Origin: Caulobacteraceae bacterium
GTDB taxonomy: Bacteria > Pseudomonadota > Alphaproteobacteria > Caulobacterales > Caulobacteraceae
DNA length: 12,576 bases
Assembly: GCA_947501315.1 (NCBI GenBank)
Contig: CANMXH010000055.1
Coordinates: 1 to 12,576 of the forward strand
Direction: 5' to 3'
Made by a program: the position numbers and the translations under genes. Each line of letters starts with the position of its first letter. Position 1 is the first letter of the stretch. Shown here piece after piece: positions 1-6,429 of this stretch. The notes beneath the pieces are model-generated. The model did no database searches, had not been told where the DNA came from, and worked only from the letters and a program-made list of their open reading frames with translations.

Positions 1-83
1 ACCGGTAGAGGGCGGCGACGCGGATGGGGGTGGATGGCGGGGCAAGGTTCAAAGCAGCACCCTGTTTCGCGCTATCGGGCCTG

Positions 84-112
84 CCCTGCGAAGCGCGCCG
101 CGCGAAGCAGGG
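84..112 (-). terminator. hairpin just past the tRNA 3' end
   Basis: The arms CCCTGC (84-89) and GCAGGG (107-112) enclose symmetric GAA/GAA internal segments and a GCGC/GCGC inner stem. The structure begins one base beyond the tRNA CCA on the transcribed strand. There is no T-tract, so it may be a processing or rho-dependent end rather than a classical intrinsic terminator. A competing 12-bp pairing of 61-72 with 100-111 (one G-T) is also possible. Confidence 0.4.
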
Positions 113-188
<76 letters not shown>

Positions 189-226
189 CCTACCCCGCCG
201 GACGAAGGGGTGCAGGCGAGGGCGCG

Positions 227-255
227 ACATAAGGGGGGCGGAGAGGGAGTGTCAA
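227..255 (-). promoter_or_regulatory. sigma70 promoter of the tRNA gene
   Basis: On the minus strand there is a consensus -35 TTGACA (250-255), a 17-nt spacer and a -10 TTATGT (227-232). This puts the transcription start near 220, about 30 nt upstream of the mature tRNA 5' end at 188. Its -35 box lies only about 15 bp from the outer edge of the inverted repeat arm at 269-292, so any element bounded by that arm stops just short of the tRNA promoter. Confidence 0.75.
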
Positions 256-268
256 CGGGGTTGGCGTT

Positions 269-292
269 GCGGCACTGACACAGTTTGAAATT
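269..292 (+). repeat. left arm of 24-bp inverted repeat (TIR-like)
   Basis: This 24-base sequence begins GCGGCACTGACACAG and ends TTTGAAATT. It is the exact reverse complement of 10282-10305. Identity stops abruptly at both ends of the match. The GGCACTG tip faces away from the enclosed region, as in terminal inverted repeats. The opening GGCACTG is shared with IS6-family ends such as IS26, but the rest differs, so a family assignment is only a guess. No direct target duplication is visible beyond the palindromic dinucleotide GC. Confidence 0.85.
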
Positions 293-341
293 CAGGTCCC
301 TTTGCCGGTGGGCCAACCGTAGCAAGAGTCTTGCGCCCGAC

Positions 342-369
342 ATGACGGAGGCAACAACGCCTCTGTCAT
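342..369 (+). promoter_or_regulatory. leader hairpin before the 57-aa ORF
   Basis: ATGACGGAGGC (342-352) pairs with GCCTCTGTCAT (359-369) over 11 bp with one G-U pair and a 6-nt loop AACAAC. The hairpin ends one base before the GGAG ribosome binding site (371-374) of the small gene at 382. No T-run follows. It could stabilise the leader or act as a binding site for a regulator. Transcription terminating here is less likely. Confidence 0.45.
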
Positions 370-381
370 CGGAGCACGGCT

Positions 382-555
382 ATGACAGGCCAAGACTACA
401 AGATCATCATTCATAGGGGCGAGCGCACCATCACAATCGTCGTCGATCCCTGTGTCGCGAACGACCGCTTCATCGGCCTCGTCGATGGTGTCGAAGTGGC
501 CACCGCTGAAGACCCGTCAATGGTCATGGCGAAGCTGTTGTCGGACTGGGGCTGA
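382..555 (+). CDS. hypothetical protein, 57 aa
   Basis: This is a short ORF with convincing expression signals: GGAG seven bases before the ATG, a structured leader upstream, and a strong 11-bp hairpin right after the stop. The protein starts MTGQDYKIIIHRGERT, has a beta-rich pattern with a central FIGLVDG motif and a terminal helix-like segment ending KLLSDWG, and contains one Cys at residue 24. It has no signal peptide or membrane segment, so it should be cytoplasmic. I do not recognise a family. Its C-terminal half resembles the 60-aa protein at 10038-10220 (FxGx[VI]DG followed at the same distance by LL). That gene occupies the mirror position just inside the other repeat arm. The function is unknown. 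Confidence 0.65.
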   Translation: MTGQDYKIIIHRGERTITIVVDPCVANDRFIGLVDGVEVATAEDPSMVMAKLLSDWG

Positions 556-559
556 CCGT

Positions 560-589
560 AAACGGCGCGTTGGTGATGACGCGCCGTTT
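560..589 (+). terminator. intrinsic-type terminator after the 57-aa ORF
   Basis: AAACGGCGCGT (560-570) and ACGCGCCGTTT (579-589) form a perfect 11-bp GC-rich stem around an 8-nt loop, starting five bases after the stop codon. The trailing T-run is short (TTTGTCT). The remaining sequence up to the next gene end at 766 shows no further gene or clear signal. Confidence 0.7.
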
Positions 590-765
590 GTCTGCCGCCG
601 CTAGGTTCTGCACCCTTCTATGGCTCTTGGCGGCCGCGCGAGCAGCAGACGTCCTGAACCGCCGCGCGAGTGGGGGGGAGACAAAGCCATCGCGATCAGC
701 GTGTCTGGAAAGCACCAGTTGCGGACCTTGACTGCTCGCCTGAAGCAGACGCTCAGATCGTGATT

Positions 766-1530
766 TCACATGAGCATCGGCGCGCTGATCAGGCTGATCT
801 CCATCGCCAGCATCCACACCGCCATCGCGATCATCATCAGGTTCTCGGTCAGGGACAGGAAGCCGAGCGGCACATTGCTGTCGCCGCCGACGCAGGCGCA
901 TTTGAGCTCCCGCTTGTCGATATAGACGGCCTTGAACACCGAAACTGCGCCGATGCCCCCGATGATCAGGGCGACCGGTGCCGACAGCCAAGTCAGGACG
1001 CCCGCCACCATCAGCGCGCCCGCCCCGAATTCCGCGAAGGGGTAGACCTTGCCGTAGGGGACCCACCGCTTCGCCAGCAGATCGTAGTTCAGGAACATCG
1101 ACGAGAAACTCTCGACGTTCTGAAGTTTCAGCATTCCAAGCACCATCATCGACAAGGCGATGAACCACTCGCCCGCCTGCACGGTCAGCGGCGTGCCATA
1201 GACGACAAGGCTGAGCATCGCGGCCATGACGGCGGTCGTCAGAAACACGACCAGCACAGGCGTATAGGTCGTCGCCTTGGGGTCGCGGACCTTCAAGCCC
1301 AGGTAGCGACGCAGGTCGTCGTGACCGCCGATCCGCTGTCCGTCGATGAACACCTGCGGCGTAGTCTTCACCCCGTGCTCGGCCTTGAAGGCATCGGTCT
1401 GCTCGCGTGTCGTCAGCCAGTGATCCTCAACCGTGTAGCCCCGGCTTTTCAGCAGATGACGGGCCTTGAGCCCCCAGGGGCAGGTGTGGTCGGGCATCAC
1501 CATGCGGTGGATGATGGCGGTCTTGGTCAT
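766..1530 (-). CDS. glutaredoxin-MauE fusion membrane protein
   Basis: The product is 254 aa. Residues 1-80 form a glutaredoxin/thioredoxin-fold domain with HTCPWGLKA near residues 15-23 and the cis-Pro motif TTPQVFIDG at 57-64. The active site is CPWG with a single Cys (C17), so it is monothiol-like. Residues 90-250 hold about four to five hydrophobic helices of the MauE/DoxX-like type, with a CAC pair (C211, C213) before the last helix. The fusion suggests a membrane-anchored thiol-redox protein that could pass electrons or protect thiols during metal stress, which is inference from the domains. I chose the ATG at 1530 because GGAGG lies five bases upstream. A longer in-frame start at 1596 would begin inside the promoter. 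The gene is transcribed divergently from the MerR regulator through a mer-type promoter and is probably its target. Confidence 0.85.
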   Translation of the reverse strand: MTKTAIIHRMVMPDHTCPWGLKARHLLKSRGYTVEDHWLTTREQTDAFKAEHGVKTTPQVFIDGQRIGGHDDLRRYLGLKVRDPKATTYTPVLVVFLTTAVMAAMLSLVVYGTPLTVQAGEWFIALSMMVLGMLKLQNVESFSSMFLNYDLLAKRWVPYGKVYPFAEFGAGALMVAGVLTWLSAPVALIIGGIGAVSVFKAVYIDKRELKCACVGGDSNVPLGFLSLTENLMMIAMAVWMLAMEISLISAPMLM

Positions 1531-1565
1531 TGCAGCCTCCGTGATCTTCAAATCCGAGGCGCACT

Positions 1566-1596
1566 CCTTAAGTTCCGTAGCATGATACGGAGTCAA
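1566..1596 (-). promoter_or_regulatory. MerR-type promoter/operator for grx-mauE
   Basis: On the minus strand the -35 TTGACT (1591-1596) and -10-like TTAAGG (1566-1571) are separated by 19 bp, the overlong spacing typical of MerR-regulated promoters. The spacer holds the dyad TCCGTA (1574-1579) / TACGGA (1586-1591) with a 6-bp centre. The TTGACTCCGTA start closely resembles known mer operators. The operator also overlaps the ribosome binding site of the divergent regulator gene (GGAG at 1589-1592), so the regulator should repress its own expression when bound. Confidence 0.85.
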
Positions 1597-1598
1597 GC

Positions 1599-2012
1599 AT
1601 GAGTGTGCGGACGATAGCAGGCCTGGCGCGAGAGGGTGGCGTTGGCGTGGAGACGATCCGCTTTTATCAGCGGCGCGGGCTACTGCCGACGCCGGATCGC
1701 TGGTCGCGCGACGGCGTGGGCGCCGGCATCCGCCGCTATGGCGAGGAGGACGTGCGCCGGCTGAAGTTCATCCGCTCGGCCCAGACGGCTGGGTTCACCC
1801 TTGAGCAGATCAAAGAACTTCTGTCGCTGGACGCGGGCGAGGATCGGGCGCGCGCCCGCGTGCTGGCGGCCGAGCGTATGGCCGCGTTGGATCGAACGAT
1901 CGCCGATCTGGAAGACGCGAGAGCGGCGCTGAGGCGGTTGGCTAACGCCTGCGCGTCGACGGACAGCGGCCCTTGCCCAATCATCGAGGCCTTCCAGGGC
2001 GAAGCCGCCTGA
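1599..2012 (+). CDS. MerR-family metal-responsive regulator, CueR-like
   Basis: The product is 137 aa, the usual family length. Residues 1-70 form the winged helix-turn-helix (IAGLAREGGVGVETIRFYQRRGLL, RRYGEEDVRRLKFI), followed by a long dimerisation helix and a C-terminal metal loop, LANACASTDSGPCPIIEAF. The two loop cysteines C118 and C126 are eight residues apart, as in CueR (C112/C120), and the surrounding LANAC..DS..CPIIE closely matches CueR. The third Cys needed by mercury-type MerR is absent: the equivalent stretch reads LLSLDAGEDRA. A monovalent-metal sensor (Cu, Ag or Au) is therefore more likely than a mercury sensor. The start has GGAG six bases upstream. The gene ends three bases from the convergent DUF411 gene. 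Confidence 0.9.
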   Translation: MSVRTIAGLAREGGVGVETIRFYQRRGLLPTPDRWSRDGVGAGIRRYGEEDVRRLKFIRSAQTAGFTLEQIKELLSLDAGEDRARARVLAAERMAALDRTIADLEDARAALRRLANACASTDSGPCPIIEAFQGEAA

Positions 2013-2015
2013 GGC

Positions 2016-2471
2016 TCAAGCCCCGTTGTGGCGGCCGAAGACGGTCGCCTCTCCGGCCCGGTTGATCAGCAGGGTGACATAGGGCTGGCGACCTGCCGCT
2101 TCCATGCCGGGCGATCCGGCGGGCATGCCGGGCGCGGCCAGCGCCACGGCCGTCGGCCGCTCGCGCAGCAGGCGGTCGACATCTGCAGCGGGCACATGGC
2201 CTTCGATGGCATATGCGCCGACCACGGCGGTGTGGCATCCGGCATAGCGGTCCGGCACGCCGTAGCGAGCCCGAATCGGGGAGAGGTCCTCGCGCTCGAC
2301 GACATCAACGGTCCAGCCCGCGCCGCGCATATGGGTCACCCAGCCGTCGCAGCATCCGCACCACGCGGTCTTGTAGGCCGTCATGCGCCGCACCTGCGCC
2401 ACCGCCGTGCCGGTCGAGGCAAGAGCGATAGCGCCGCCCAGCAACAGGCGACGGTTCATTCGGACTGTCAT
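2016..2471 (-). CDS. DUF411 family metal-binding protein
   Basis: The product is 151 aa with an N-terminal signal (RRLLLGGAIALASTGTAVAQ, residues 7-26), so it is probably periplasmic. The DUF411 hallmarks are present: KTAWCGCCDGWVTHM (C38, C40, C41), AGCHTAVVG (C79, H80), IEGHVPAADVDRLL (H92) and APGMPAGSPGME (Met ligand candidates M116, M123). Family members occur in copper and silver resistance clusters and are thought to bind Cu, though no exact biochemical role is settled. It is the last gene of the cop cluster. The preceding stop and this ATG overlap as TGATG, which indicates translational coupling. No good ribosome site is visible. An internal ATG at 2459 and an upstream TTG at 2474 are alternative starts. 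Confidence 0.9.
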   Translation of the reverse strand: MTVRMNRRLLLGGAIALASTGTAVAQVRRMTAYKTAWCGCCDGWVTHMRGAGWTVDVVEREDLSPIRARYGVPDRYAGCHTAVVGAYAIEGHVPAADVDRLLRERPTAVALAAPGMPAGSPGMEAAGRQPYVTLLINRAGEATVFGRHNGA

Positions 2472-2896
2472 CAATGGACCATGAAACGAACGACGCCCGC
2501 CATCTCGTGACCGTCCGCGCCTTCAGCGGTCCAGTTCAGGACGTAGTTGCCGGGCGCCAGGGTCGGCAGATCGGCGGACACGCGCGTCGTCGCAGCGGCG
2601 GCCGCGACGGGGACTTCAACGGCGGCCTGACCCTCGGCGGTCACAGTGACGGCCTTTAGCGTCATTGCGTGTGGGAAGGTCGCGGTGAACCAGTCGGGAG
2701 AGCCGTTGGTCATCGCGCCATCCGCCGGGCTGGTGACGACGCCGTGCGCGGCATTATCGGCAGGCGCGGCCTGGCTATGACCTGCGTGCGCGTCCTGGCC
2801 CTCATTTCCGCAGCAGCAACAAGCGGCTGCGGCCTGGGCCAATGTGGGGACCACCAGGGCCAAGGTCATGGCGACGGCGGGGATGATCTTGCGCAT
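2471..2896 (-). CDS. CopC-like periplasmic copper-binding protein with CCCC motif
   Basis: The product is 141 aa. A signal peptide (MRKIIPAVAMTLALVVPTLAQA) is followed by four consecutive cysteines (C26-C29), a His-containing linker (DAHAGHSQ) and a CopC/YobA-type immunoglobulin-like domain from about residue 50 (SPADGAMTNGSPDWFTATF ... GADGHEMAGVVRFMV). The C-terminal DGH matches the Cu(II)-binding end of CopC, but the N-terminal His expected at the mature start of CopC is replaced by the Cys/His-rich extension. The ATG at 2896 has GGAG upstream and begins right before the signal sequence. It lies 11 bases after copB and overlaps the DUF411 gene by one base. It differs from the canonical CopC at 8652-9005, so the two are probably not interchangeable. 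Confidence 0.85.
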   Translation of the reverse strand: MRKIIPAVAMTLALVVPTLAQAAAACCCCGNEGQDAHAGHSQAAPADNAAHGVVTSPADGAMTNGSPDWFTATFPHAMTLKAVTVTAEGQAAVEVPVAAAAATTRVSADLPTLAPGNYVLNWTAEGADGHEMAGVVRFMVH

Positions 2897-2907
2897 GGAC
2901 AACTCTC

Positions 2908-3984
2908 CTAGAACCAGGCCTTCAGGCCGATGACAAAACGGGTGTGTTCGGGCTCGCCGCCTGCGGCGCGCGTGAAGTCGGCGGTGTCGCCGAGTTCGCG
3001 GCTCCATTCGATCCCGACATAGGGCGCAAACTCCTTGGCGATTTCATAGCGCAGGCGCAGACCGGCCTCGATGTGTGTCAGACCCGATCCCAGCCCCAGT
3101 TCGGGGATGTCAGCAGCCGAGGCCTCGACCTCGACGCGCGGTTGAAGGATTAGCTTCTGAGTGATCCGCTGATCGTATTCGGCCTCGACCCGCGCCGTCA
3201 GGTCGCCTTCGCTGGACACAAAGGCTGCGGCGTCGACCTCCCACCAGTAGGGGGCCAGCCCCTGAAGTCCGAGCACCAGATGGGTCGGATTCTCGTCGCT
3301 CTCGCCGAAGTCCTGACGCACGCCCGCCTGCACGTCCCAGAAGGGCGAGATCGCGCGGCTGTAAAGCGCCTGAACCTCGCCTTCGATCTCGCCGTCGAAG
3401 TCGCCCTCGGCCTCGGACTTCCACCATAGGCGGTTGATGTCGCCGCCGGTCCAGCCCGCAACGTCCCAGGTCCAGCTCTCTTCGCCATCGCCGAAGCCGA
3501 CTTCCAGGCGATCGACGATGACGGCGGTGGCGCGCACGTCGCCATTCTCGCGCCTCAAGCCTTCGCGGGCTCCGGTCATCCGGTCCGCGCCCCAGATCGC
3601 GTCGGCTGCATGGGCCGGGCCGGACAGGGCGGCGGGCGGCAAGGGCGGTTGCCGAGGCCGGCCCGCGTCATCGGCGCTGGTCGGGACGTCGGGCGGCCCG
3701 CTCGCCGCGTGGCCGCCCATGTCGTGACCTGCGTGGGGATCGCCCTGGGCGGGCATCGTATGACCGGCGTGAGGATCAGCGGCCTGAGACGGCGCGCCCA
3801 TGTCGTGCCCGGCGTGCGGGTCCGCGCTCTGCGCCAACGGGGGCATGGCGTGTCCCGCATGCGGGTCGGCCGCAGGAGCCTGAGCCGACTGCTGCGGGAC
3901 CGCCGGATGATGGCTGTGATCCTGTGCGGCGGCGGCTCCTGCGGCCAGCATCAGGGGGACCAGCGCGGTCATCATCCGGATCAT
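2908..3984 (-). CDS. copB: CopB/PcoB-family outer-membrane copper resistance protein
   Basis: The product is 358 aa with a signal peptide (residues 1-20) and a His/Met-rich N-terminal region carrying four copies of DPHAGH (residues 40-45, 55-60, 70-75, 82-87), each followed by a Met. These are probable copper-binding repeats. From about residue 125 the CopB domain follows (DAIWGADRM, DRLEVGFGDGEESWTWD, NRLWWKSEAEG, SPFWDVQAGVRQD, PYVGIEWSRELGDTADF) and ends in an aromatic residue (KAWF), as is typical of outer-membrane beta-barrels. The start overlaps the copA stop as ATGA, with GGAG seven bases upstream. CopB family proteins bind or sequester copper at the outer membrane. The exact mechanism is not settled. 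Confidence 0.95.
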   Translation of the reverse strand: MIRMMTALVPLMLAAGAAAAQDHSHHPAVPQQSAQAPAADPHAGHAMPPLAQSADPHAGHDMGAPSQAADPHAGHTMPAQGDPHAGHDMGGHAASGPPDVPTSADDAGRPRQPPLPPAALSGPAHAADAIWGADRMTGAREGLRRENGDVRATAVIVDRLEVGFGDGEESWTWDVAGWTGGDINRLWWKSEAEGDFDGEIEGEVQALYSRAISPFWDVQAGVRQDFGESDENPTHLVLGLQGLAPYWWEVDAAAFVSSEGDLTARVEAEYDQRITQKLILQPRVEVEASAADIPELGLGSGLTHIEAGLRLRYEIAKEFAPYVGIEWSRELGDTADFTRAAGGEPEHTRFVIGLKAWF

Positions 3985-5786
3985 GAGGCCGCTCCATCCA
4001 GAGGGCGGACGGTGACGACGTTGAACATCCCCGCATGCATGTGCATCAGCATGTGGCAGTGGAAGGCCCAGTCGCCGGGCGCATCGGCCGTCAGGTCGAA
4101 GGTCACCTTGGACCCCGGTGCGACATTGACCGTGTGCTTCAACGGCTGATGCCCAGCGGGTCCGCCCGTCACCAGCTCGAAGAAGTGGCCGTGCAGGTGG
4201 ATGGGGTGGGCCATCATGGTGTCGTTGACCAGGGTCACTCGCACCCGCTCGTCCCGCTCGAAGCGGATCGGCTCGACGATCTCGGAGAATTTGCGTCCGT
4301 CGAACCCCCACATGAACCGTTCCATGTTTCCGGTCAGGTGGATTTCCAGCGCGCGGGAGGGCGGCCTCTGGTCTTTGTTGGCGGCCAGCGAAACAAGGTC
4401 CGTGTAGACCAGCACCCGGTGGGGCGCGTCCTCCAGTCCCATGGGCCGTTCGCTCAGGCGGTTGGCCGGGTCCGATGAAATCATGTCGACCCCGACGCCG
4501 ACGGCCATGTCGGCGGGCGCGTTGTCCGGGTTGCGCATGTCGTGATCCATGCTGCCGTGACCCATGGCGGCGTGATCCATCGGCGCGGAGGCGGGGGCTT
4601 CGTGTCCCATGGCAGAATGATCCACGCCGCCGTGTCCCATCGCCGAATGGTCCATCCCGGCCATCCCGCCCATGCCCATGTCGCGCATCGTCAGGGTCGG
4701 CACCTCGCGCAGCGGCGGAACCTCTGCCGTCATCCCCAGACGGGGCGCCAGCGTCGCCCGCGCCATGCCGGAGCGATCCACCGACTCGGCGACCAGGGTG
4801 TAGGCGCGGTCCTCCGTCGGTCGGACGACCACGTCATAGGTCTCGGCCACGGAAATCTGGAACTCGTCGGTCTCGACGGGTCGCACGTTCTCGCCGTCGG
4901 CATTGACCACCGTCATCTGCAGGCCCGGAATGCGCACGTTGAAGATCGACATGGCCGAGGCGTTGATGACCCTCAGCCGCACCCGCTCGCCGGGCCGGAA
5001 CAGGCCGGTCCAGTTCTCGGCGGGCCCATGCCCGTTGACCAGATAAGTGTAGGTCGTTCCGTTGACGTCGGCGATGTCGCGGGGGTCCATCCGCATCTGA
5101 CCCCACATCTGGCGGTCGGCGAGCGACATGCCGTCCTCACCGGAGATCAGGCCCGACAGGGTCGTGCGCGACTGGTTGAAATAGCCGGGGCTCTTCTTCA
5201 GCCGGTCCAGAATCTCGTGGGGATGCAGGAAGCTCCAGTCCGACAGGACGATCACGTGCTCGCGGTCATAAGCCACCGGATCGGCACCGGCCGGGTCGAT
5301 GATCAGCGGCCCGTAGTGGCCCATCGCCTCCTGAAGATTGGAATGGCTGTGATACCAGAAGGTGCCCGACTGAATGACCGGGAACTCGTAGTCGAAGGTC
5401 TCACCGGGCCTGATGCCGGGAAAGCTGACGCCCGGCACGCCGTCCATGTGAAAGGGCAGCAGCACGCCATGCCAGTGGATAGAGGTGTCCTCGTCCAGGG
5501 TGTTGGTCACCGACAGCCGAGCCGTCTCGCCTTCGCGCAGGCGGATCAGCGGCGCAGGCAGGGTCCCGTTGACCGTGATGGCGTGGCCGGAGCGACCGCC
5601 GACCGTGAACGGCGAATGGCCGACGCTGAGCCGAACGTTCGGCCCTTGAAGGGTCGGCAGATCGGCGCGCAACCCCGTTGATCCGCTCTGGGCCCAGGCG
5701 GGCAGAAGTCCTTGCGCGGCGAGCAGCCCCGTGCCGCCCGCGAAGCCGCGCAGCAGGGCGCGGCGGTCTGTCTGGATCGATCTCAT
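3981..5786 (-). CDS. copA: CopA-family periplasmic multicopper oxidase
   Basis: The product is 601 aa. A twin-arginine signal (DRRALLRGFAGG, residues 7-18) indicates export in folded form. All four copper-binding blocks are present: HWHG (104-107), WYHSHS (144-149), HPIHLHG (527-533) and HCHMLMHMHAGM (576-587). These supply the type 1 ligands H527, C577, H582 and M587 and the type 2/3 histidines. A Met/His-rich insert at 368-417 repeats DHSAMGH-like units and probably binds Cu(I). The enzyme oxidises Cu(I) to less toxic Cu(II) in the periplasm. No ribosome binding site precedes the ATG, and a candidate ECF promoter lies so close that the mRNA may be nearly leaderless. It is cotranslated with copB (4-base overlap) and sits directly downstream of the CnrH-like sigma gene. 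Confidence 0.97.
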   Translation of the reverse strand: MRSIQTDRRALLRGFAGGTGLLAAQGLLPAWAQSGSTGLRADLPTLQGPNVRLSVGHSPFTVGGRSGHAITVNGTLPAPLIRLREGETARLSVTNTLDEDTSIHWHGVLLPFHMDGVPGVSFPGIRPGETFDYEFPVIQSGTFWYHSHSNLQEAMGHYGPLIIDPAGADPVAYDREHVIVLSDWSFLHPHEILDRLKKSPGYFNQSRTTLSGLISGEDGMSLADRQMWGQMRMDPRDIADVNGTTYTYLVNGHGPAENWTGLFRPGERVRLRVINASAMSIFNVRIPGLQMTVVNADGENVRPVETDEFQISVAETYDVVVRPTEDRAYTLVAESVDRSGMARATLAPRLGMTAEVPPLREVPTLTMRDMGMGGMAGMDHSAMGHGGVDHSAMGHEAPASAPMDHAAMGHGSMDHDMRNPDNAPADMAVGVGVDMISSDPANRLSERPMGLEDAPHRVLVYTDLVSLAANKDQRPPSRALEIHLTGNMERFMWGFDGRKFSEIVEPIRFERDERVRVTLVNDTMMAHPIHLHGHFFELVTGGPAGHQPLKHTVNVAPGSKVTFDLTADAPGDWAFHCHMLMHMHAGMFNVVTVRPLDGAAS

Positions 5787-5795
5787 GCGTCAGTC

Positions 5796-5821
5796 TTGGC
5801 CCATCTGTCTGACTGGCTTAC
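5796..5821 (-). promoter_or_regulatory. candidate ECF-sigma promoter for copA
   Basis: On the minus strand GTAAGC (5816-5821, preceded by GGC) is followed after exactly 16 bases by CCAA (5796-5799). The same arrangement, GGCGTAAAC-N16-CCAG, occurs before the gene at 7262. GTAA-type -35 boxes 16 bases from a short -10 are typical of ECF sigma factors. A start site about seven bases past CCAA would fall within a few bases of the copA ATG at 5786. This is inferred from two sites only. Confidence 0.45.
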
Positions 5822-5864
5822 GCCAGAACCGCGCGCGCCCCTCGCGGCGGCTGGTCGCAGGGGC

Positions 5865-6422
5865 TTATCCGGATGGGCCGAGGCGATCCAGCAAGGCCTT
5901 GCGGGCGCGGGCGATCCGCAGCTCGACCGCCTTGGACGACAGGCGCAGTATCTGGCCGATCTCGGCATGGGAGCGGGCTTCCAGAACCGCGAGGAGCAGC
6001 GGCGCACGTTGACTGTCGGGCAGTTCACCCAAGGCGCGGGTCAGCCGCTCGACCCGTCGCCGGTCGTCCATCCGGTCCTCGGCGCCGGGCTCCGGATCGC
6101 CGACCGCCATGGCTTCGGGCGCGTCGAGGCCCATGACACCCCGAACCAGCCGACGCACGCGGCGACGTCGGCTCCAGTCGCGGCATTTGTTCAGGGCGAT
6201 GGTGCGCAGCCAGGCGCCGAACGGTCGGCCGGGATCGTATCGCCGGATCGACACCCAGGCAGCGGCGTAGGTCTCCTGGGTCAGGTCCAGCGCCTCGTCC
6301 GGATCACCGACATAGCGGGTGGTGAAGCGATGCAGGTCGCCCTTCGTCGCCGTCATCAGGCGCGAGAAGGCCGCCCGGTCTCCCTGGGCGGCAAGGGCTT
6401 CATCGGTGTCGCCGGCCCCCAC
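5865..6422 (-). CDS. ECF-family RNA polymerase sigma factor, CnrH-like
   Basis: The product is 185 aa from the GTG at 6422. Region sigma2 spans about 20-87 (LDLTQETYAAAW at 45-56, PFGAWLRTIALNKCRDW at 67-83), and region sigma4 spans about 130-182 (LPDSQRAPLLLAVLEARSHAEIGQILRLS). Directly upstream are a CnrX-like sensor and a CnrY-like anti-sigma, in the same order as cnrYXH of Cupriavidus metallidurans, so this should be the sigma factor released by that signalling chain. The next genes downstream are copA and copB, the likely targets. A longer start (GTG at 6467) would overlap the sensor gene by 38 bases and add 15 unconserved-looking residues. I prefer the shorter start, although neither has a strong ribosome site. 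Confidence 0.85.
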   Translation of the reverse strand: MGAGDTDEALAAQGDRAAFSRLMTATKGDLHRFTTRYVGDPDEALDLTQETYAAAWVSIRRYDPGRPFGAWLRTIALNKCRDWSRRRRVRRLVRGVMGLDAPEAMAVGDPEPGAEDRMDDRRRVERLTRALGELPDSQRAPLLLAVLEARSHAEIGQILRLSSKAVELRIARARKALLDRLGPSG

Positions 6423-6429
6423 GCTCGCG

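Noticed and set aside
1531..1596. N-terminal extension of the Grx-MauE protein
   Set aside because: It would start inside the MerR-type promoter/operator, whereas GGAGG sits at the right distance before the ATG at 1530.
670..1602. Long plus-strand open frame opposite the Grx-MauE gene
   Set aside because: The translation is low-complexity and rich in His, Arg and Gln, has no domain, and lies exactly antisense to a gene with clear domains and a ribosome site.
1599..2012. Mercury-type MerR and a mer operon
   Set aside because: The regulator lacks the third mercury-binding Cys and no merA, merT or merP is present. The metal loop fits CueR better.
2897..4311. Longer versions of copB and of the CopC-like gene
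   Set aside because: The extensions run into the preceding genes as Arg/His-rich antisense-like sequence, while the chosen starts begin signal peptides and have ribosome sites or stop-start overlaps.
4542..5681. 379-aa plus-strand open frame opposite copA
   Set aside because: It is a shadow of the high-GC copA coding strand. Its composition is typical of antisense frames and it has no ribosome site or family motif.
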